Assembly: GCA_029817715.1 (NCBI GenBank)
Contig: JARUPY010000473.1
Coordinates: forward strand, 2,294,001-2,358,000
Reading direction: 5' to 3'
Source: Melastoma dodecandrum
Taxonomy: Eukaryota > Streptophyta > Magnoliopsida > Myrtales > Melastomataceae
Length of the DNA stretch: 64,000 nt
A program made the position numbers and the translations under genes. Below are positions 59,045 through 64,000 of the stretch, in pieces. The first letter of the stretch is position 1. Each line of letters begins with the position of its first letter. The notes under the pieces were generated by a model. That model had not been told where the DNA came from and ran no database searches. It was given only the letters and a program-made list of their open reading frames with translations.

Positions 59045-59689
59045 GGAGACGAGAATTTGCAAGACTAGTATTTTTGGGTGGAGCGCAGTAAGAGACAAAA
59101 ACGCAAATTGTAGTTGGAATTGGGACATCATATGGAAGAGACAAAAATCTGAGACTTGCAAAGGTTTTCAATCCATTTGGGGAGGTCCCTGCCTGTCTCA
59201 CATTTTGTAAACAGTCAGGGCCCATGATCGTCATCAGTTGCCTTCTCGATTTGATTATAGTAGGAATTTCGTGGCTAAGTACATCAATTAGGTGAGGCTG
59301 ATTGAATTCCCATGATGCGAGCTCTGGATTCAATAGTTCTTAAATCAGAAGGATGGTAAGGTAAGGTAAGGTTGTACCAATAAGATGCTTAGTCACATTC
59401 TACACAATGCCTGGCTTGTCATCCGTGACATGGACTGGCCATCCACTGCAAACAAGAGAGACAAAAAGAACAATTTCAGTGATTGACTAGGTGTAAGGCA
59501 TCTCAATGAATGACGAGAGCCTTCTATTGTCTGTACCCGAGGGTTAGAAATGGCTCTCGCTTGGAAACTCTATTCTCGTGGATCTTCTCGGCTTCGGCGA
59601 CTCAAGTAGCCTATGCCTTGATCATTTAGTCCTTGCTGCCCTCGGCTAAACAATCCTTGAGTTGGTTCTATGCCATTTTCATCAACTTC
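59045..59689. other. Spacer between the PRE-like gene and RINT1-like pseudogene
   Basis: No supported gene. An open frame at 59004-59333 (-) has no recognised domain. A short tandem ggtaaggtaaggtaagg lies near 59354. Confidence 0.4.
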
Positions 59690-60379
59690 AAGCCTTCTTC
59701 GCCGACTTTGGAGGAGAACCCTTCTGGTCGCAAGCACCATCCCCAGAATATTGTGAATAATAACTCAATATCACAGCATCGTCGTGGAACTTTATGTTAC
59801 TCTGCAAAAGGCTAGACGACAGGAAATGGTCTATACCATGCGCCCACTCTTCTCTGAACGGTACCAAAATCCAACCCCTGCAGATTTTCCTCGATCGGGG
59901 ATACCTTGGCTCGCAAATAATCGAGAGATTTGACGAAACTTGCAGAATTCTATTTGTCAAGTAGCTTTCTTCACCCATTTCCATTTTCAACTTTTCCAGA
60001 ACATCACTGACCTCTATTTCTGCCCAAAGCACTAACCAGTCTGGGCGATCATGGAAGACAGATAAACATGACAGCTATGACAGCTTCAGGAGAGTTTCTT
60101 CTTCCACCATAGAAAATGAAGTCCCTGAATTTTCTACAAGAGATCTAATTCTCTTATCAAAATCCATCATCAAATCAATGAGATGAAGCCATGATGTTCT
60201 GGCTGGAGATCTAACAGTGTCGATACTCTCTTCACCGATATGTGAGACATAAATAGTAAAGATATCCTAAGCCAAGTAGGTAGCCAAACCACCATGGATG
60301 ACTGTTCCTTGAGAGCATGGCTTGCGAGCAACTGTACCTTTAGATCATTGCTCGGCAACTGTAGCTTGAGAACATGGCT

Positions 60380-60592
60380 TCATCAACAATTGGCTGCAAC
60401 AATTCATCCATACAGTCGACATAGCCACTCGTGATCTTATAAACAAGAGCAAAAATGAGCTCCGGATTCAAAAAAATTCATCCATACATTGGCTGCAACA
60501 ATTCATCCATACAGTCGACATAGCCTCTCATGATCTTATAAACAAGAGCAAAAATGAACTCCGGATTCAAAAAAATTCTAATCTTCCAGGTT
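60380..60592. repeat. Tandem duplication of ~103 bp inside the RINT1-like pseudogene
   Basis: ttggctgcaacaattcatcc then atacagtcgacatagcc up to gctccggattcaaaaaaatt begins near 60381 and again near 60485, almost unchanged. Both copies cover the same coding piece. Confidence 0.85.
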
Positions 60593-60665
60593 CCATCTAA
60601 GAAATTCACACCCATTGGCTGAACCTACGATATCAAGACCATAAAAATCCCCTAAAATCGATACA

Positions 60666-60688
60666 CCCCCCCCCCCCCCCCCCCCCCC
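60666..60688. repeat. Homopolymer run of 23 C
   Basis: The uninterrupted C run is within the pseudogene region. Its length is likely unreliable in sequencing. Confidence 0.9.
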
Positions 60689-61030
60689 AACCAGCTAGAA
60701 TATTCAACAGCATTCCAAGGAAGAAGGAGCTGATCGAGGATCGTAAAACGCCTTCGACGATCTGAGCTCGCGGAGCCTCGCGCCGACGCTCCCTGCGACG
60801 CGATGAACTCCGTCGGAGAACCCCGCGTACTCGGAGATGCTCATTTCCAGGCGAGAGTTAAATTCTCGTAGGCACCGGTCCAAATCGGAGCAACCAGATT
60901 CGAGGTCGAAGACAAGGCTGCACGTCTGGGAGAGAGATCGATCGTCACGGAGCTTCTCGTCGAGGAATTAGGCAAGGGACGGAGAAAGCGCCGAGGCAGC
61001 CGGCGACAACGGCGGTGCAGGCGCATGATC

Positions 61031-61369
61031 GTCGACGACTCGGACTACAATCATTTGGTCGGTGTCTTAATGGGCCTTCATATGTCCGGAAGCGTTTCGT
61101 GAGCTCGGCCCACGGGTCATGAGGCCCAACATGGACCCGCTTACTCTTAGGGAAATTCTTTCCTTTCAATTTCTTAGGACAATAACAAGAATAGTGGGCA
61201 AAGAGGATACATCGGGATGGTTGAAATTGTATTGTTAAAGAAAGTAAAAGAAAAGTTGCAAGTTGGGGGGTTTGTCTTACCGGGGGAGAAGGAAAATGGA
61301 CGTGCTGGCACTTTGATTGTGACTAAGAGGGGTGAATTAGTCTTTTCGTTCGAATAGAACTTTTGTGAC
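61031..61369. other. Spacer, no gene recognised
   Basis: Left part may be the former upstream region of the RINT1-like gene. 61265-61300 is G-rich. Confidence 0.4.
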
Positions 61370-63811
61370 AAACTCATAGAATCCTCACAGCGGAAGGCTA
61401 AGCTTCTGTGGTTTATAGAAACTTAAAGACAAATCGGAACACCAAGTTTTATAGTGGTTCGGTGAATACAACTACTCCACTTTTCGGTCGCTTTCACTAA
61501 TACTTTGTAAATAGTGATTACAGTTGTAGAAGGTTAAACCTTATATAGTACAAGAAAATAGTTTCTTTAACCACGAGACGGTAAGACTAGCTTTACCAAT
61601 GCAAGAAACTCTCTTGCTGAGTTTAGGATGAGTCTAGGTCGAATCACAAGGAAATCAACTAGACTTGCACGATCACAGAACCTTGGCTGGAAGCTTCAGC
61701 CTTCTGTGACGCTGTAGCGGGCTGTCCTTTCTGTGAATCTGCGAACAGACTTGGTGACGCTTTCTCCACGTGCTTAGACGTCGTCTGGTGGGTTTCTCTT
61801 TTTGTATTTTTTGTTTAATCAGCAAAACAAATAAAATAACTGTCTACAGGAGGCTGCAGTCCATCACCACATACGCCTGCTGCAGAAACCTTATCTTGTA
61901 CCTGTTGTATGCTCACCTGGCGCTACGGATAGCTTTCCTGGCCAAGTCCTTCAAATTTGTAGCCAACGACACCTACAGAGTGGCTTCACCAAAGCACACC
62001 TGCTGCAAACAAACAGACAAACAAATAATCAATTACAGAAGGTTGGTGGTCCCTCACTGCTTAACGCCTGCTACGGACTACTTCTCTCTGACCAACTCTG
62101 TACGCAGACTCGCCAACCAACGAACCTTTTCTTCAGGCCCTGGTGCACGCAGTCCGACGTTACGGACAAAGTTCCGGTCGAGTCACTCAGATCCGTAACC
62201 ACCGACGTCACCGGAGCGGCTTCACCCACGTTCAACCCGTTGTAATCACCTCCTGCGAGAACACTCGCCTGGAGTCTACATTCCTGCACACTCAACACAC
62301 ACGTTAAAGCTCCAATAACGTTGCGAAATGTCAAGACTTACCATGCTCAATTATAATAATCCGAATGAAATGTTTTTGTGTTTTTCTCTTATACAACGAT
62401 TCTGTTCTCCTGTAATTAAGGAAACTTATTTTTCTAAATACAAAATATGACCAGATTCATTCTCTTCGTGCATCAAATGATTGTGAATGAAATTCATCTG
62501 ATTTCGAATTATTCAGATTATCCTATTATCAGATATTGCATTACAGAAGGTTATGCCGGATTTAGTCGTCAGCCTTCTATAGTTGGAAAGAAAAATTATT
62601 TTGTTTCCAACTTGGGAATTCCGATTATAGGTTCCAAAATAAATTTTGTTTTAATTTGAAAGATTAAACCTCGGATAGCGCACTATAGAAGGTTCGGCCA
62701 GAATTGAAAGTCAAGTTCGGCACTCGTCGTTCTATTTTGTGTGATGGCACCTAAGAGCAAGTTCGGCACTCGTCGTTCTTTCTCCATCATGGCCACACCT
62801 CCATCGGTTGAGAATTGTCCAACCAGCCCCGTCCTCTCCATGGATGATGAGGAAATTGAGTCCAAGCATTTGGAAATCACTAAGGACTCGATTTTCGAGA
62901 CCGAGGAGAACTCAAAGGAAGCTCTGGCTAAACAGCATGAGTAAACCCTCGTTTCCGAAGAACCTCCTGCACAAGAAGAGATTCTTAAGGAAGTTGCTGC
63001 TAATGCGGCCTCTGATCCTATGCTGGATGATGTTTTGGATATGCAATGTCAAGTTGCTATTCAAACGAAGATATTCAAATTCTCAAAGAGCTTACTCGAA
63101 TCTCTCTTACATTATTGCACGCCAGGAGAAGCTCCTACGTGACAATCTCGAGGCGCCTCCTATGGAGAAATGCCTTCTATTGTTCTTAAATCAATACCAT
63201 TGACCAGATCCTATAGGAATCTTAATGGTCATGCTATGGTTTTGATGTATGAGTGTCTCCAAGACACGCCTAACCCATTTTTGAATGGACTATTTCTACC
63301 TTATGCAATTATGGTTTACTTTCTGCAGAGCCATTTTTTTCCGTTTCTACCTTCTATTCTTTTTGATATGACAAAAAGGGGGAGAGATCTTGGAGATATG
63401 TGGAGAAATAGGAAGTAACGATTAAGGGGGAGATTTAAAGAGATATAACATACGCTAATTCTCAAAAACCTCAAGAATTCATGAATATTTAGCGGGATAG
63501 AAGGTTAAACCTACTATAAGGTATATCAACCTTCTATAGGGCATGCAGAATTTGAGTGCAACTCATTTTTGCTGGGAGTACAGAAGCACATGCTATTGTC
63601 GGGTTAAATATACAAGAGCCTTGTCCCTGTATTATGTTCAAGCTATATGCTTACACAGAAGCATTTACACTTTGCAAAAGTAAAAGCGTGTTGAAGCTTC
63701 TATAAAGTGTCAAACCCTTACTATCTCCATCTTAGGGAGAGTTTGATACGTCATCTTGCATTAACATATCTCCTATTGATGAATTTTTTGTCATCATAAA
63801 AAATGGGGAGA
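61370..63811 (+). mobile_element. Partial LTR retrotransposon, probably Copia-like, decayed
   Basis: Repeated motifs of the type AGAAGGTTAAACC and AACCTTCTATAG occur near 61531, 62036, 62543, 62570, 62683, 63497 and 63530. tatagtggttcggtg (about 61452) is a phrase common in plant LTR elements. A frame from ATG 62741 (PKSKFGTRRSFSIMATPP; DDEEIESKHLEITKD) stops at 62944 and continues in another frame. Near the right, acaaaaagggggagag (63371) and aaaaaatggggaga (63799-63812) are polypurine tracts like those before Copia 3' LTRs. No pol domain is present. Confidence 0.45.
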
Positions 63812-64000
63812 TTGTAGATATGATTTTGATGATGTGTCAGCTACAGCAGGTTTGATCTGCTATGACTTTACAGAAGTTGTAATCTCTTGTAATGAAGATA
63901 TGCTTCCTAATAAAGGAAAAATATCACGAAAATATTTTCTTCACCCTCCAATGATCATTTCAGATCAAGTGACATTTATAAAATATTTTCATAATGAAAT
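63812..64000 (+). mobile_element. Possible 3' LTR start, running off the window
   Basis: The sequence tgtagatatgattttgatga follows the polypurine tract aaaaaatggggaga, as expected for the first bases of a 3' LTR. Its end is outside the window, and no 5' copy was found in the window. Confidence 0.4.

Larger units (their letters stand above)
59690..61030 (-). pseudogene. MAG2: RINT1-like / MAG2 tethering-factor pseudogene
   Basis: Decayed frames on the minus strand match plant MAG2, which tethers Golgi-to-ER vesicles in the Dsl1-type complex. The N-terminal part (about 61020-60720) reads FLDEKLRDDRSLSQTCSLVF, ESGCSDLDRCLREFNSRLEM, then SEYAGFSDGVHRVAG. Later parts read ELIFALVYKITRGYVDCMDE, LLQPIVDEAM (60590-60390), EESIDTVRSPARTSWLHLID, LMMDFDKRIRSLVENSGTSF (about 60240-60110) and FHDRPDWLVLWAEIEVSDVL, EKLKMEMGEE (about 60060-59970). 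Frameshifts, stops, a ~103-bp tandem duplication and a C23 run interrupt it. The C-terminal TIP20 region is absent. Confidence 0.75.

Overview
This window is nuclear DNA of a flowering plant, most likely a eudicot. The genes are typical plant families: a SNAP33-type SNARE, a GH79 heparanase-like enzyme, a plastid NAD-malate dehydrogenase, an RKD protein, a cyclic Dof factor, a GASA/snakin peptide, a mini zinc finger, a subgroup-1 R2R3-MYB and a PRE-type atypical HLH. Most have GT-AG introns and AT-rich spacers. Two eukaryotic tRNA genes and many plant transposable elements are present. I see no prokaryotic operon, CRISPR array or virus. Exon boundaries were placed by eye from splice sites, reading phase and remembered family consensus; no search was run.

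Layout. 1-6185 is a tandem LTR-internal-LTR-internal-LTR array of a non-autonomous LTR retrotransposon, with an 811-bp solo LTR nested in the last LTR. About 6430-10160 holds a decayed MULE transposase with a plant mobile domain, next to an array of short palindromes. 11350-11735 is a separate array of nine ~45-bp palindromic units. 12100-28150 is gene-rich: SNAP33 (+), heparanase-like (-), a membrane protein (-), tRNA-Ile (-), a Copia gag remnant (+), a CML calcium sensor (-), an HNH protein (+) and a cyclic Dof factor (-) whose zinc finger carries an in-frame TGA. Malate dehydrogenase (+) and RKD (-) are convergent at 31198-33886.

A full-length Copia element (37460-43014, 422-bp LTRs, TGTAG target duplication) sits inside the last exon of a GASA/snakin gene, splitting off its last ~14 codons; the gene also has three apparent 1-bp frameshifts. 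Further right are a mini zinc finger gene (46222-46518) and an R2R3-MYB (49604-50688), separated by long AT-rich spacers. From 51.4 kb onward are palindrome-rich repeats, a PPR pseudogene interrupted by retroelement DNA, tRNA-Leu, an intron-bearing RPS9 pseudogene, an apparently intact PRE-like gene that is easy to miss, a decayed RINT1/MAG2 pseudogene, and part of another LTR element running off the right edge.

No shared pathway links the genes. The most unusual signals are several families of degenerate ~20-bp palindrome arrays at separate loci, the shared-LTR retrotransposon array, the Copia-split GASA gene, the nonsense codon in the Dof finger, and two probable GC-AG introns in neighbouring genes.
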